Positions 38,863-48,530 of a stretch of 64,000 bases of DNA are shown here, in pieces. The position numbers and the translations under genes are program-made. The notes below the pieces were generated by a model. That model was not told the DNA's origin. It saw nothing but the letters and a program-made list of their open reading frames with translations, and made no database searches. The DNA is taken from contig NZ_CP095075.1 in the NCBI RefSeq assembly GCF_022921115.1, positions 248,001 through 312,000 of the forward strand, written 5' to 3'. The stretch is from Halobacillus amylolyticus. Its GTDB lineage: Bacteria > Bacillota > Bacilli > Bacillales > Halobacillaceae. The first letter of the stretch is position 1. Every line of letters starts with the position of its first letter.

Positions 38863-39390
38863 ATGATTAAAAAGTTTCTGCCAAATGAGCATGTGAAAAG
38901 TATTCATGATATAGATCCTGAAAATTTGAAGGAGAAAGGAATTAAAGGGATCATTACGGACTTGGATAATACGCTAGTTGCATGGGACGAACCTGACGCC
39001 ACAGAAGAGATTGTTAACTGGTTTCGTCACATGAATAATCATGGCATTCAAGTGACGATTGCCTCAAATAATAATGAAAATCGAGTGAAACTGTTCTCTG
39101 AGCCATTAAATACATCATTCATTCATAGTGCCAGAAAGCCGTTGTCAAAGGCATTTAAAAAGGCCAGGAAAGATATGAATGTGCACAAGGGTGAAATTGT
39201 TGTTGTAGGAGATCAACTGATGACAGACGTACTGGGTGGCAACTTAGCAGGTCTTTATACAATTTTAGTTGTTCCTATAGTAGAAACAGATGGCTTTTGG
39301 ACTCGTTTTAATCGTAAAATTGAGCGCAGGATATTAAGCTGGATGAAACGTAGAGGTAAGATAACATGGGAGGAGGGAAACGGACGATGA
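38863..39390 (+). CDS. yqeG: HAD-superfamily phosphatase YqeG
   Basis: A 175-residue HAD phosphatase of the YqeG/GEP4 type. Motif I is IITDLDNTLVAWDEP near 34, motif II is IASNNNENRV near 68, the lysine motif is ARKPLSKAF near 93, and motif IV is VVGDQLMTDVLGG near 116. The physiological substrate in Bacillus is uncertain; eukaryotic relatives act on phosphatidylglycerol phosphate. The ATG at 38863 has GGAG seven bases upstream. It is the first gene of a conserved eight-gene operon and overlaps yqeH by four bases. Confidence 0.92.
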   Translation: MIKKFLPNEHVKSIHDIDPENLKEKGIKGIITDLDNTLVAWDEPDATEEIVNWFRHMNNHGIQVTIASNNNENRVKLFSEPLNTSFIHSARKPLSKAFKKARKDMNVHKGEIVVVGDQLMTDVLGGNLAGLYTILVVPIVETDGFWTRFNRKIERRILSWMKRRGKITWEEGNGR

Positions 39391-40487
39391 GTGAAATAAT
39401 TTGTCAAGGATGCGGGGCTGCTATCCAAACAACCGACTCTAAACAGCCTGGTTTTGCACCACAATCTGCTCTTGAGAAAGATGATATTATTTGCAAACGG
39501 TGTTTTCGCTTAAAACATTACAATGAAGTACAAGATGTTCCCTATCAAGATGATGATTTTCTAAACATGTTAAACCAAATAAGTAAAAGTAAAGGCCTCA
39601 TTGTTCAACTTGTTGATATTTTTGATTTTAACGGAAGTTTTATCCCGGGGTTGAAGCGCTTGACTGGTCAAAACCCAGTGATCTTAGTCGGAAATAAAAT
39701 GGATGTCCTTCCGAAATCGGTAAATCACAATAAAGTGAAGCAATGGCTGCGACATGCGGCCAAGGAACAGGGGCTTAAGGTAGAAGCGATATACTTAATC
39801 TCAGCACAGAAGGAACAAGGGATTGATGAGCTCTCAAAAGCAATAGACAGCTATAGAAAACATGGTGATGTCTATGTCGTGGGAACGACAAATGTTGGGA
39901 AGTCAACATTTATTAATGCGTTGATTAATCAAACATCAGGAGTGAAAGATGCGATCACGACCTCCTACTTCCCGGGAACAACATTAGGATTTATCGACAT
40001 TCCTTTGGACGAAAAAAGCTCACTTTTTGATACGCCTGGAGTGATTCATCGCCATCAGATGGCTCATTACGTATCAGACCAGGATTTAAAGGTGATTACT
40101 CCCAGGAAAGAGGTTAAGCCTAAAGTGTACCAACTAAATGAGCAGCAGACGCTTTATTTTGGCGGATTGGCCCGGTTAGACTTTGAGGCTGGGGAGCGTA
40201 CCTCCTTTATTTGCTATTTAGCTAATGAGATCCCTATTCATCGAACGAAGCTTGATAAAGCAGATGAGTTATATAAAAATCATATAGGTGAATTGCTAGC
40301 TCCTCCTGATCGGGAAACGATGGATCAGCTTCCACCGTTAAAAGGAGTAACGTTTAAAATCCAAGAGCCTAAAACTGACATCGTATTTTCAGGATTAGGC
40401 TGGGTGACTGTCCCTGAAGGACATGCAACCGTGACGGCTTACGCTCCTGAAGGTGTAAAAGTATCTCTTCGGGATTCATTAATATAA
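39387..40487 (+). CDS. yqeH: Ribosome biogenesis GTPase YqeH
   Basis: A circularly permuted GTPase needed for 30S assembly. An N-terminal zinc finger (CQGCG and CKRCFRLKHY within the first 50 residues) precedes the permuted G motifs: G4 NKMD near 106, then G1 GTTNVGKS near 165, then G3 DTPG near 213. A C-terminal RNA-binding-like domain follows. The 366 residues match the family. The ATG at 39387 overlaps the yqeG stop (ATGA). Confidence 0.95.
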   Translation: MSEIICQGCGAAIQTTDSKQPGFAPQSALEKDDIICKRCFRLKHYNEVQDVPYQDDDFLNMLNQISKSKGLIVQLVDIFDFNGSFIPGLKRLTGQNPVILVGNKMDVLPKSVNHNKVKQWLRHAAKEQGLKVEAIYLISAQKEQGIDELSKAIDSYRKHGDVYVVGTTNVGKSTFINALINQTSGVKDAITTSYFPGTTLGFIDIPLDEKSSLFDTPGVIHRHQMAHYVSDQDLKVITPRKEVKPKVYQLNEQQTLYFGGLARLDFEAGERTSFICYLANEIPIHRTKLDKADELYKNHIGELLAPPDRETMDQLPPLKGVTFKIQEPKTDIVFSGLGWVTVPEGHATVTAYAPEGVKVSLRDSLI

Positions 40488-40500
40488 GGAGGTGGATAGC

Positions 40501-41334
40501 ATGAAACTTGGGTTAATTGGCTACCCAATCGCTCACTCCCTCTCTCCATGGATCCATAACCAATTACTTGATATACATGGGATGCTGGGAGAGTATCAAT
40601 TGTTTGAATGTGAGACAGATGGGTTTGCTGATAAAATCAATGAGATGAAGGCAGATCACATAGCTGGGTTTAATGTTACCGTCCCTTACAAGGAACGGAT
40701 CCTCCCATACCTAGATGAATTGGATGATGCGGCCCGATTTTTAGGTGCTGTAAATACAGTTAAATTAGATAAGGGACGCTATGTTGGATATAATACTGAC
40801 GGAACAGGCTATCTCGCTTCTCTTGTAGATCGTCATGCTGATGCTGTAGAGTCACCAAAGCAGGTCCTTATTCTTGGCAGCGGAGGAGCAGCGCGAGGGA
40901 TTTTTTATGCTTTACTGAAGCAAGGAATAAAGAAAATTGATCTCGCGAATCGAACGATTGAGAAAGCTCAGCAGGTGATCGATGATTTATCCGCAAGCTC
41001 AATCTCGCAAGCTCTTTCTTTAAAAGAAGCAGAGGAAAAATTGGTGAAGTATGACTTAATTATTCAAACTACATCGGTTGGAATGTCGCCAAATCACGAA
41101 CAGACGCTTCTTTCCCTCTCAGGAATAACAAAAGACACGATTGTAAGTGATATCGTTTACCGGCCGATGAAGACAGCATTTTTAAGAGAAGCAGAAGCAA
41201 GAGGAGCACGGATACATTATGGTCACGGAATGCTTTTACATCAGGCAATCTATGCTTTTCAAATATGGACAGGAAAGCCAACGGATGCATCTGAAATGAT
41301 GAAGGCGTTCGAAAAGAAGTTGAAAGGGGTATAG
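40501..41334 (+). CDS. aroE: Shikimate 5-dehydrogenase
   Basis: AroE reduces 3-dehydroshikimate with NADPH in aromatic amino-acid synthesis. The catalytic Lys lies in NVTVPYKE near 63 and the Asp in NTDGTGY near 101. The nucleotide loop is LGSGGAARGI near 126, and the closing motif GHGMLLHQAIYAFQIW lies near 240. The ATG at 40501 has AGGAGGTGG upstream. It is conserved in the yqe operon. Confidence 0.96.
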   Translation: MKLGLIGYPIAHSLSPWIHNQLLDIHGMLGEYQLFECETDGFADKINEMKADHIAGFNVTVPYKERILPYLDELDDAARFLGAVNTVKLDKGRYVGYNTDGTGYLASLVDRHADAVESPKQVLILGSGGAARGIFYALLKQGIKKIDLANRTIEKAQQVIDDLSASSISQALSLKEAEEKLVKYDLIIQTTSVGMSPNHEQTLLSLSGITKDTIVSDIVYRPMKTAFLREAEARGARIHYGHGMLLHQAIYAFQIWTGKPTDASEMMKAFEKKLKGV

Positions 41335-41335
41335 C

Positions 41336-41626
41336 ATGTTAACAAGTAAACAAAAGAAATATTTACGAGGTCAATCCCATCAGATTCAACCTATTTTTCA
41401 AGTAGGAAAAGCTGGTGTCAATGAAAATATGACAACACAGATTTCTGAAGCACTGGAAAAGAGGGAATTGATTAAAGTAAGTATTTTACAGAATTGCTTC
41501 GAGGATAATTCTGTTGTAGCAGATGAAGTTATTCATAATACAGAGGCTGATCTTGTTCAACTAATCGGAAATACGATTATTTTATATAAAGAATCTAAAA
41601 ATAATAAACAAATTGATTTACCATAA
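41336..41626 (+). CDS. yhbY: YhbY-type RNA-binding protein (CRM domain), YqeI
   Basis: A 96-residue CRS1/YhbY-domain protein associated with the 50S precursor. It begins LTSKQKKYLRGQSHQIQPIFQVGKAGV, with the GxxG-like loop GKAG near 24 and IQLIGNTIILYKE at the end. It starts one base after the aroE stop. The operon context with yqeH and rsfS supports a ribosome-assembly role. Confidence 0.94.
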   Translation: MLTSKQKKYLRGQSHQIQPIFQVGKAGVNENMTTQISEALEKRELIKVSILQNCFEDNSVVADEVIHNTEADLVQLIGNTIILYKESKNNKQIDLP

Positions 41627-41638
41627 AGGAGAGCTCTC

Positions 41639-42211
41639 ATGAAAAGGGTTGGGATTTTTGGGGGGACGTTTGACCCGCCACACCAAGGTCATTTGATCAT
41701 GGCTGAACACGTACGTGAAGCAATGGATTTAGATGAAGTTTGGTTTATTCCCTCTCATCTTCCTCCACATAAAAAAGATGCCGCGGTGTCCCCGCAAGAA
41801 CGAATGGAAATGGTAAAGGTAGCAGTAAGGGGAAATGATCGTTTTCAATGTTGTGACCTCGAATTAAAGAGGCAGGGGACATCTTATACAATTGATACGA
41901 TCAAGGAATTGAAAATGGCCCATCCTGATCACCGGTTTTATTTTATTATCGGTGGGGATATGGTAAAACATTTATCAGAGTGGTATAAAATCAATGAACT
42001 AAAGGCGCTTGTCACTTTTGTTGGAGTCCAGAGACAGGACTTTGAAGGACAGGCAGCTGATGGTGTCGTGATGATTGATATCCCTAGAATAGATATTTCT
42101 TCATCATTGATTCGTGATCGATTAAGACAAGACTTAACTGTAAGATATCTCCTTCCAGAAACTGTCCATCACTATATAAAGGAGAATACGTTGTATGCAA
42201 CTAAGCCGTGA
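41639..42211 (+). CDS. nadD: Nicotinate-nucleotide adenylyltransferase
   Basis: NadD makes nicotinic acid adenine dinucleotide in NAD synthesis. The HxGH nucleotidyltransferase motif lies in GIFGGTFDPPHQGHL near 5, and the second motif ISSSLIRDRL near 158. Length 190 is normal. It overlaps yqeK by 17 bases. Confidence 0.97.
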   Translation: MKRVGIFGGTFDPPHQGHLIMAEHVREAMDLDEVWFIPSHLPPHKKDAAVSPQERMEMVKVAVRGNDRFQCCDLELKRQGTSYTIDTIKELKMAHPDHRFYFIIGGDMVKHLSEWYKINELKALVTFVGVQRQDFEGQAADGVVMIDIPRIDISSSLIRDRLRQDLTVRYLLPETVHHYIKENTLYATKP

Positions 42212-42791
42212 TGAACTTCTCGAATTTGTGCAGCCACATCTCACTGAGACGAGATATGAACATACGGTTCGAGTGACCGAAACTGCACTTATCCTGGCTA
42301 ATCGATTTGGTTCAAATCAAGAAAAAACAGAAGTTGCTGCTATTTTGCACGATTATGCGAAGTATAAGTCTAAAGAAGATATGAAGCGCTGGATTGTAGC
42401 TGATCGCCGATTATCAAAGGATTTGCTGCATCACCATCATGAACTTTGGCATGGTCCTGTTGGGGCGATTATGCTCGAGCAAGAAATTGGATTACATGAT
42501 TCAGCTATTCAGTCTGCCATAGCCTCTCATACATCAGGCAAGAAAAATATGAGCATTATGGATAAAGTCGTATTTTTAGCTGATTACATTGAGCCAGGCA
42601 GAGGTTTTCCAGGGGTTGAGGAAGTTAGAAAGACAGCGGAAACAAATTTAAATGCGGCTTGTTTGCAAGCATTGTCGAATACCATACAATTTTTAACTAA
42701 AAAAAGCAGATCCGTTTACCCTGACACGATCCATGCATATAATGATTTAATAGCAATTATAAACCTAAGGGAGGAAAATAATGGAAAGTAA
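42195..42791 (+). CDS. yqeK: HD-domain Ap4A hydrolase YqeK
   Basis: A symmetrical diadenosine tetraphosphate hydrolase of the YqeK family. The metal motifs are YEHTVRVTETALILA near 19, ILHDYAKY near 50, HHHELWHGPVGA near 83 and DKVVFLADYIEPGR near 123. Its start lies inside nadD and its end overlaps rsfS, so the three are coupled. Confidence 0.94.
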   Translation: MQLSRDELLEFVQPHLTETRYEHTVRVTETALILANRFGSNQEKTEVAAILHDYAKYKSKEDMKRWIVADRRLSKDLLHHHHELWHGPVGAIMLEQEIGLHDSAIQSAIASHTSGKKNMSIMDKVVFLADYIEPGRGFPGVEEVRKTAETNLNAACLQALSNTIQFLTKKSRSVYPDTIHAYNDLIAIINLREENNGK

Positions 42792-43134
42792 AGAATTAGT
42801 TACATTAACTGCTAAAGCTTGTGATGAGAAACGAGCGAATGACATTGTTATTCTGGACATGGCTGACGTTTCACTTATTGCCGATTACTTTTTGATCTGT
42901 GAAGGTTCAAATGAGCGTCAAGTACAGGCGATCGCAAGAGAAGTAAAAGCACAGGCAGAAGAGAACGGCATTGAGGTAAAAAGGATGGAAGGGTTTGATA
43001 AAGCCCGCTGGATTCTAGTTGACCTAAATGATATTGTCTGCCATATTTTTCATAAAGATGAGCGAAGCTATTATAATCTTGAGCGCCTGTGGGGTGACGC
43101 AGAAACAGTTGCTGTTGAGGGTATAGAAGGATAA
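42781..43134 (+). CDS. rsfS: Ribosome silencing factor RsfS
   Basis: RsfS binds ribosomal protein L14 and blocks subunit joining when nutrients are scarce. The 117-residue Iojap-family core shows ADYFLICEGSNERQVQAIA near 37 and a W-x-L-V-D-L-N-D-I-V-C-H-I-F segment near 77. The start lies behind AAGGGAGGAAAATA and overlaps the yqeK end. It is followed directly by the yqeM-like gene. Confidence 0.96.
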   Translation: MESKELVTLTAKACDEKRANDIVILDMADVSLIADYFLICEGSNERQVQAIAREVKAQAEENGIEVKRMEGFDKARWILVDLNDIVCHIFHKDERSYYNLERLWGDAETVAVEGIEG

Positions 43135-43860
43135 ATGAGTTATCAGCAAATGGCAGAAGTATATGATGAATTAATGAAGGATGCACCCTATGACCAATGG
43201 GTTACATGGACAACGTATATGCTAAACAACTATCATCCAAAGGCTAAACAGTTACTCGATCTTGGTTGTGGGACAGGGGAAATAACGACGCGTTTATCTA
43301 ATCAAGGGTGGCAATTGACTGGTGTAGATTTATCAGAAGAAATGCTCTCCGTAGCTGCTAATAAAGATCAGTCCATACAGTGGTTGAAACAAGATATTAT
43401 CAACCTTCAGGGTTTGTCTAACTTTGATTGTATTGTCAGTTATTGTGACGTGATGAATTACATTACAGATCTTACATCACTTACAACTGTTTTTGAACAT
43501 GCCTTTCTAGCATTACAACGGAATGGACTATTTTTATTTGATGTTCATTCCGTTGAGCACATCACATCTCACCTGTATGGTCAAACTTTCGCAGAAGTAT
43601 ATGATGATGTGTCTTACGTATGGTTTTGTGATCCAGGTGAAAAAAAGTACTCTATCGTCCATGATTTGACGTTTTTCATTCGTCACCATGATGAGTATCG
43701 ACGTTTTGATGAACACCATTATCAGCAGGGATATGAGCTGAGCACTTTAAAACAGGCAATTGAAAAAGCAGGGTTTACCATTCAGCAAGTTTGCGCTGAT
43801 TTCTCGGTAAATCCTGCTTCTAATGGGGACAGGCTATTCTTTGTTTGTCAAAAACTATAA
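43135..43860 (+). CDS. Class I SAM-dependent methyltransferase, YqeM-like
   Basis: A 241-residue methyltransferase. Motif I is LLDLGCGTGEITTRL near 39, the acidic loop is TGVDLSEEML near 61, and DCIVSYCDVMNYIT follows near 99. The substrate is unknown. The start codon directly follows the rsfS stop. This is the last gene of the yqe operon, with a terminator after it. Confidence 0.92.
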   Translation: MSYQQMAEVYDELMKDAPYDQWVTWTTYMLNNYHPKAKQLLDLGCGTGEITTRLSNQGWQLTGVDLSEEMLSVAANKDQSIQWLKQDIINLQGLSNFDCIVSYCDVMNYITDLTSLTTVFEHAFLALQRNGLFLFDVHSVEHITSHLYGQTFAEVYDDVSYVWFCDPGEKKYSIVHDLTFFIRHHDEYRRFDEHHYQQGYELSTLKQAIEKAGFTIQQVCADFSVNPASNGDRLFFVCQKL

Positions 43861-43862
43861 AG

Positions 43863-43893
43863 GAGCATGAAATTTTTCATGCTCTTTTTATCT
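43863..43893 (+). terminator. Terminator of the yqeG-yqeM operon
   Basis: A 9- to 10-bp perfect stem (43863-43872 with 43875-43884) followed by TTTTTATC. Confidence 0.8.
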
Positions 43894-43928
43894 TTTTTGC
43901 AGGAATAAAGAAAAAAATGTCGAAAGTA

Positions 43929-44732
43929 TTAAAAGTGTATTGTACGTTTATCCTCTTTATGCTTGTTATGAGTTGCTTGGAACATTTCCAGAAAAAGATC
44001 TCCTACATTTTCCTCGAGTGCCTTGATTCCTTCTCCTGTAACGCCGCCTTTAACTGTAACTTTTTCCATTAGTTCCGGCAATGTGTACGTGCGTTTTTCT
44101 AACAAAGTTCCTAACCCAATCATCATTTCCTCTGTTAACTGTGTCGCTTTATCTTTAGACATTCCCCCAACTTCTTGAGCGGCATTAATCATATTTTCCA
44201 ATAAGAAGCTAATAAAAGCGGGTCCGCACGAAACAATATCCGAAGCTGAACGTATTGATTCCTCATCAATTTCAATAGGTGTTGAAATATGAGAGAAGAT
44301 GGAAAGGAGTTCCTCTTTATAGAAATTAGAAATACGCTCACCGTACGTAAATAAACTAACCCCGGAAAACGCGCGATTCGTAATGGATGGGACCACTCTT
44401 GCAACTTGACACGAAGTAATTCGTTCTAAGTCATCTACGGAAACTGGGCTCGTAATGGATACGAGGCACTGGGTGGCTGACGGAGAGCATTGACTTAAAA
44501 TGTCTTTATAATCATGAGGTTTAACACATATGAAAATCACTTCGTTGTCCCTGGCGACCTCCTCAACAGAATCTGCGATTGTAATTTCTTTGAACTGATT
44601 CTTTATCCATTCCGCTTTCTTGCGCGTGCGATTATAAATGGTTAAATCATTTGCATCGACCGCTCCACTTGAAATAAAGGCGTTTGCTAACATACTTCCC
44701 ATGTTTCCCGTACCAATGATTCCATAACGCAT
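43929..44732 (-). CDS. comER: ComER, pyrroline-5-carboxylate reductase family
   Basis: A 267-residue protein with the NADP-binding start GIIGTGNMGSMLANAF and the P5CR-like C-terminal segment VTVKGGVTGEGIKALE. In B. subtilis comER lies divergent from the comE operon; it is dispensable for competence and has been linked to sporulation and biofilm control in related species. The ATG at 44732 lies behind AAAAAGGAGGGATTCCAG. Confidence 0.92.
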   Translation of the reverse strand: MRYGIIGTGNMGSMLANAFISSGAVDANDLTIYNRTRKKAEWIKNQFKEITIADSVEEVARDNEVIFICVKPHDYKDILSQCSPSATQCLVSITSPVSVDDLERITSCQVARVVPSITNRAFSGVSLFTYGERISNFYKEELLSIFSHISTPIEIDEESIRSASDIVSCGPAFISFLLENMINAAQEVGGMSKDKATQLTEEMMIGLGTLLEKRTYTLPELMEKVTVKGGVTGEGIKALEENVGDLFLEMFQATHNKHKEDKRTIHF

Positions 44733-44809
44733 CTGGAATCCCTCCTTTTTCATTTACTTTACTTACTTTATTCTTCAACTTTTTAATTATGAAAGGGGAC
44801 AGGCGCACA

Positions 44810-45388
44810 GTGTTGTTCTTGAAAAGATATGGTTGGTTGTTGATTATTCCTTTCTTGTTATTTCTAATCATTTATCAACAAAAAGATGATCAGCAAACAG
44901 TCGTCCGTGAGAGTGAAAGACCAGCTTTAGATGCAACTATAGAAAAGGATAATGAAAAGACCTCCACGCAAAAGATGGTTGTTGATGTCAAGGGTGAGGT
45001 AGTAAAGCCAGGAATTTATGAATTAAATGCTGGATTAAGAGTAAACGATGCCATTGACTTGGCTGGTGGGATGACGGAACAGGCTGATCAAACTAGCGTC
45101 AATTTAGCTCAAAAGATTCAAGACGAAATGGTGATTTTAGTCACGTCATTGACAACAGGCAGTGAAGCTCAAACAGAGCAATCTGGAATTACTGGAAAAG
45201 TACGAATTAATCAAGCGACTCTTGAAGAGATGCAAGCACTGCCGGGAATTGGTCCTTCGAAAGCAGAAGCTATCATAAAACATCGTGAAGAGAATGGATT
45301 ATTTAAAAAAGCAGAAGATTTACTTGAGGTTACGGGAATAGGCGAAAAAACATTAGAAAATATGATCGATACGATTCAAGTTCCCTAG
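44810..45388 (+). CDS. comEA: Competence DNA receptor ComEA
   Basis: ComEA binds double-stranded DNA at the cell surface during transformation. The protein has an N-terminal transmembrane anchor (residues about 5-24), a SLBB-type domain (VDVKGEVVKPGIYELNAGLRVNDAI near 58), and a C-terminal helix-hairpin-helix pair (RINQATLEEMQALPGIGPSKAEAI near 130). GTG at 44810 is preferred because AAAGGGG lies 11 bases upstream; TTG 44813 or ATG 44789 are alternatives. Confidence 0.9.
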   Translation: MLFLKRYGWLLIIPFLLFLIIYQQKDDQQTVVRESERPALDATIEKDNEKTSTQKMVVDVKGEVVKPGIYELNAGLRVNDAIDLAGGMTEQADQTSVNLAQKIQDEMVILVTSLTTGSEAQTEQSGITGKVRINQATLEEMQALPGIGPSKAEAIIKHREENGLFKKAEDLLEVTGIGEKTLENMIDTIQVP

Positions 45389-45461
45389 TGGATTTGTTTG
45401 ACTGGACGTCGAATGAAGGGGTAAACTGAATTCAATTAAAAACAAGTAAAGGGGGTTTAAA

Positions 45462-46046
45462 ATGATGGAGCGCATCTCTTGGAATCAATATTTTATTGCT
45501 CAAAGTCATTTATTAAAATCGAGAAGTACATGTGAACGCTTAGCTGTAGGGGCAGTTATCGTTAGGGACAAACGAATGATCGCAGGCGGTTACAATGGTA
45601 GTGTTTCCGGTGGTGTACATTGTATCGATGAAGGCTGTTATGTGATGGAAGGGCACTGTGTTCGTACAATACATGCTGAAATGAATGCTCTTTTGCAATG
45701 TGCGAAATTTGGTGTAGCCACAGACCAGGCTGAAATTTATGTATCTCATTTTCCTTGTCTGCATTGTACAAAAGCGATTATACAGGCAGGGATTAAAGCG
45801 GTTTATTATAGTGAGGATTATCGTAATCATCCTTATGCCATTGAACTGTTAGAACAAGCTGGAGTAAAAATCCATAAAGTAGAAAGAGAAGACAACTTGA
45901 TTGATCCGAGCGCAGTGGAAAAAGAACAGCTAGTCGATATTCTTTTACATAAGCTTGAACAGGGCGATCATAACAAAGAAGAAGTAGAAGGTTTAAAAGA
46001 AAAGGCAACACGGCTTTTTCAAATGAATGGAAATCAGCAGACATGA
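45462..46046 (+). CDS. comEB: dCMP deaminase-family protein ComEB
   Basis: A 194-residue deoxycytidylate deaminase-like protein in the competence operon. The zinc motifs are RTIHAEMNALLQ near 67 (HAE) and SHFPCLHCTKAI near 94 (PCxxC). In B. subtilis ComEB is not required for DNA uptake itself but helps polar localisation of ComGA. The second ATG (45465) may be the true start. It overlaps comEC by four bases. Confidence 0.94.
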   Translation: MMERISWNQYFIAQSHLLKSRSTCERLAVGAVIVRDKRMIAGGYNGSVSGGVHCIDEGCYVMEGHCVRTIHAEMNALLQCAKFGVATDQAEIYVSHFPCLHCTKAIIQAGIKAVYYSEDYRNHPYAIELLEQAGVKIHKVEREDNLIDPSAVEKEQLVDILLHKLEQGDHNKEEVEGLKEKATRLFQMNGNQQT

Positions 46047-48316
46047 AAGCAAATCTCCATCTCCCGGTTTTAGCCATGGCTGGGGGAGGGGTACTATCTA
46101 ACACTACGGGATTGATGATGTATCTGTCACTCGGTATGTTAATCATATGGTTGATTAAGCTCCGAGGGATGCCAATTTGGATAATCATCCTCTCAGTCTT
46201 TATCATGTTTGGCTATGTATATTTCACTCCCCAGGCACCTTCTTCAGCTAACCCCCCTACATTCCTTGAAGGCAAACTAATCTCACCTATTATCGAAACA
46301 GAAAGCACAATACGAACGACTCTTCGAAGGCAGCAAAGTGATGAAAAAGCGATCATTATTTATTTTAAAAAGGACGTTGAGCCGGCTGAGATTAGCCACG
46401 TCCGATCACAGTTAAAGCATGGTGCCCAATGTACCTTTTTGGGGGAGTCTACTATACCTGATCAAGCTCGCAACCCAGGGCAGTTTGATTATCGACACTA
46501 TTTAAATAATCAACAAATATTTTGGGAAATGACATTACAGTCATCTGATCAGATAATCTGCAAAGGGCAGTCCTTTCTGCACAAGGCTTATAAAGCACGA
46601 AGCACAATTATATCCACGGTAGAAGAAGCAATGGATCCAAAGGCTTTTGCCTGGACGTCTGCCCTCGTATTTGGTGATACGCAATTTCTTTCAGAAGAGA
46701 GAATCGAATGGTTTCGAAATTTTAGCTTATCACATATTTTAGCGATTTCCGGTCTTCATGTCGGGCTTTTCCTGAGTGGAGTGTTCTTGCTGCTATTTCG
46801 GTCAGGCTTTACTACAATGGAACAAGCAAGAGGAATTATTCTATTCATTCTTCCTGCCTACAGTTTTCTTTCAGGTGCAGCGCCTTCTGTTTTAAGAGCC
46901 GTATTTATGGCAGTGTTTCTGCTGCTGATCCTACAATTAAAGATAAAAGCAGCTGTCATCGATGTCCTCGCTCTTGTTGCCTTTCTGCTATTATTAGTCT
47001 CTCCATCATACTTCTACAACTTGGGTTTTCAATTCTCATTTATCGTAACGTTTAGTTTACTGCTGTCTTTTCCATTGCTAAAACATAAAAATATCTGGGT
47101 GATCTCAGCTGTAATCAGTTTTATAAGCCAAGCCGTCATCTTACCTTTACAACTTCACTATTTTTATGAAATGAATCCCTTGTCCTTGATAGCAAATGTC
47201 TTGCTCGTGCCGTATTTCTCCTTTTTCATCATTCCGCTGCTGTTTTTCTTCGTATTCCTATCGTTCCTTTTTCCATCATTGACGTTGATCCTATCTAAAA
47301 CCACAATTTCTATTCATGAACAGTTTCTAAATGGGCTAATGGCTGTGAGTCAACCTTTGAACATCCAGTGGGTCGTAGGTGAGCTACCTTTAGAGTGGAT
47401 GCTGCTTTATTTCATCCTGTTTGGATTTATGATGGTTAACTGGGTCCAAAACCGGCTAAGCGCAGCCTTTTTGTTCGGGGTAGGTACGGTTGTCATTCTT
47501 GCTAGTTATTCGGTAAAACCCTACTTGTCTGAACATGGCACTGTGACCATGTTAGACGTCGGCCAAGGTGATTCATTTGTCATTGAGCTACCTCATAGAA
47601 AAGGAGTGATCATTATTGATGCAGCCGGACCACCAATCTTTAGCAATGATGCAAACAGGATTGCTGATCATATTATTGGGCCTTTCTTAAAGTCCAGAGG
47701 AATTAAACAAATTGATGCACTGATAATTTCTCATATGGATCGCGACCATAGTGGAAGTGTTAATCGATTAGTTGACTTATTTCGTATAGAGGAGATCTAT
47801 GTAAGTCCATACCATAAAATCGATCAGAAAAATGTCAATGTAAATGTGGTCGAACAAGGGGATGTGCTTAAGCTGGGTGCGTACAAATTTCAAGTGCTTC
47901 ATCCGGGGAATGATGAGAAAGAAACCAATGAAAATTCAGTAGTAATTTATACACAGCTCGGAGGCAGGACATGGCTATTTACCGGAGACATCTCAACTCA
48001 AATAGAAGCAAAACTTTTTAAAAATTACCCATCATTATCAGCAGATGTGCTAAAAGTTGGTCACCACGGAAGCCATACATCGACATCTGAAGCATGGATC
48101 AGGGGCTTAAATCCAGCCATCGCTCTAGTATCTGCAGGAGTGGATAATCGTTACGGGCATCCCCACGAAGAAGTGATCGAGCGTCTACTTCAAGAGGATG
48201 TACTTGTCTTAAGATCGGATATTCATGGAGCAGTGCATTATCAATTCACTAAACAATCAGGAACGTTTTCCACCTTCTTGCCGTATAATGCAGAAAACAG
48301 AAAAAGACTGCCTTAG
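46043..48316 (+). CDS. comEC: DNA internalisation protein ComEC/Rec2
   Basis: ComEC is the membrane channel that passes single-stranded DNA into competent cells. Order in 757 residues: N-terminal helices and the DUF4131-like OB region; the Competence domain with FRNFSLSHILAISGLHVGLF near 232; a long polytopic region; then a metallo-beta-lactamase domain with TMLDVGQGDSFVIEL near 503, the SHMDRDHSG motif near 566 and VGHHGSHTSTS near 672. No frameshift is seen, so the comE operon appears intact. Confidence 0.95.
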   Translation: MKANLHLPVLAMAGGGVLSNTTGLMMYLSLGMLIIWLIKLRGMPIWIIILSVFIMFGYVYFTPQAPSSANPPTFLEGKLISPIIETESTIRTTLRRQQSDEKAIIIYFKKDVEPAEISHVRSQLKHGAQCTFLGESTIPDQARNPGQFDYRHYLNNQQIFWEMTLQSSDQIICKGQSFLHKAYKARSTIISTVEEAMDPKAFAWTSALVFGDTQFLSEERIEWFRNFSLSHILAISGLHVGLFLSGVFLLLFRSGFTTMEQARGIILFILPAYSFLSGAAPSVLRAVFMAVFLLLILQLKIKAAVIDVLALVAFLLLLVSPSYFYNLGFQFSFIVTFSLLLSFPLLKHKNIWVISAVISFISQAVILPLQLHYFYEMNPLSLIANVLLVPYFSFFIIPLLFFFVFLSFLFPSLTLILSKTTISIHEQFLNGLMAVSQPLNIQWVVGELPLEWMLLYFILFGFMMVNWVQNRLSAAFLFGVGTVVILASYSVKPYLSEHGTVTMLDVGQGDSFVIELPHRKGVIIIDAAGPPIFSNDANRIADHIIGPFLKSRGIKQIDALIISHMDRDHSGSVNRLVDLFRIEEIYVSPYHKIDQKNVNVNVVEQGDVLKLGAYKFQVLHPGNDEKETNENSVVIYTQLGGRTWLFTGDISTQIEAKLFKNYPSLSADVLKVGHHGSHTSTSEAWIRGLNPAIALVSAGVDNRYGHPHEEVIERLLQEDVLVLRSDIHGAVHYQFTKQSGTFSTFLPYNAENRKRLP

Positions 48317-48322
48317 GCAGCC
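48301..48322 (-). terminator. Terminator of the yqzM-like gene
   Basis: On the minus strand a 7-bp stem with one G-T pair and a 3-base loop is followed by TTTTT. The stem overlaps the end of comEC. Confidence 0.6.
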
Positions 48323-48341
48323 TTTCAGCTTTCGTTATGGA

Positions 48342-48476
48342 TTAGCGTCCGATAAATTCGAATAGTACGCCTATGAAGAAAATGACGAAAAAGAAAACAA
48401 ACGAGAATACGAAACCTAATCCGGAATCAATTACGTCATTCGTCTTAGACTGTATATCCTTTCTAAATTCGTTCAT
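48342..48476 (-). CDS. YqzM-family small membrane protein, 44 residues
   Basis: A 44-residue protein, MNEFRKDIQSKTNDVIDSGL followed by one very hydrophobic Phe-rich helix and a short tail ending in GR. Size, the N-terminal Q-S-K-T-N-D motif and position beside comEC match the YqzM family of Bacillaceae. The function is unknown. The start lies behind AGGAGGGGTAACA on the minus strand. Confidence 0.82.
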   Translation of the reverse strand: MNEFRKDIQSKTNDVIDSGLGFVFSFVFFFVIFFIGVLFEFIGR

Positions 48477-48530
48477 TGTTACCCCTCCTATATCATTTTT
48501 ATTATAAGCGAAAATAATTTAAAAATCCAT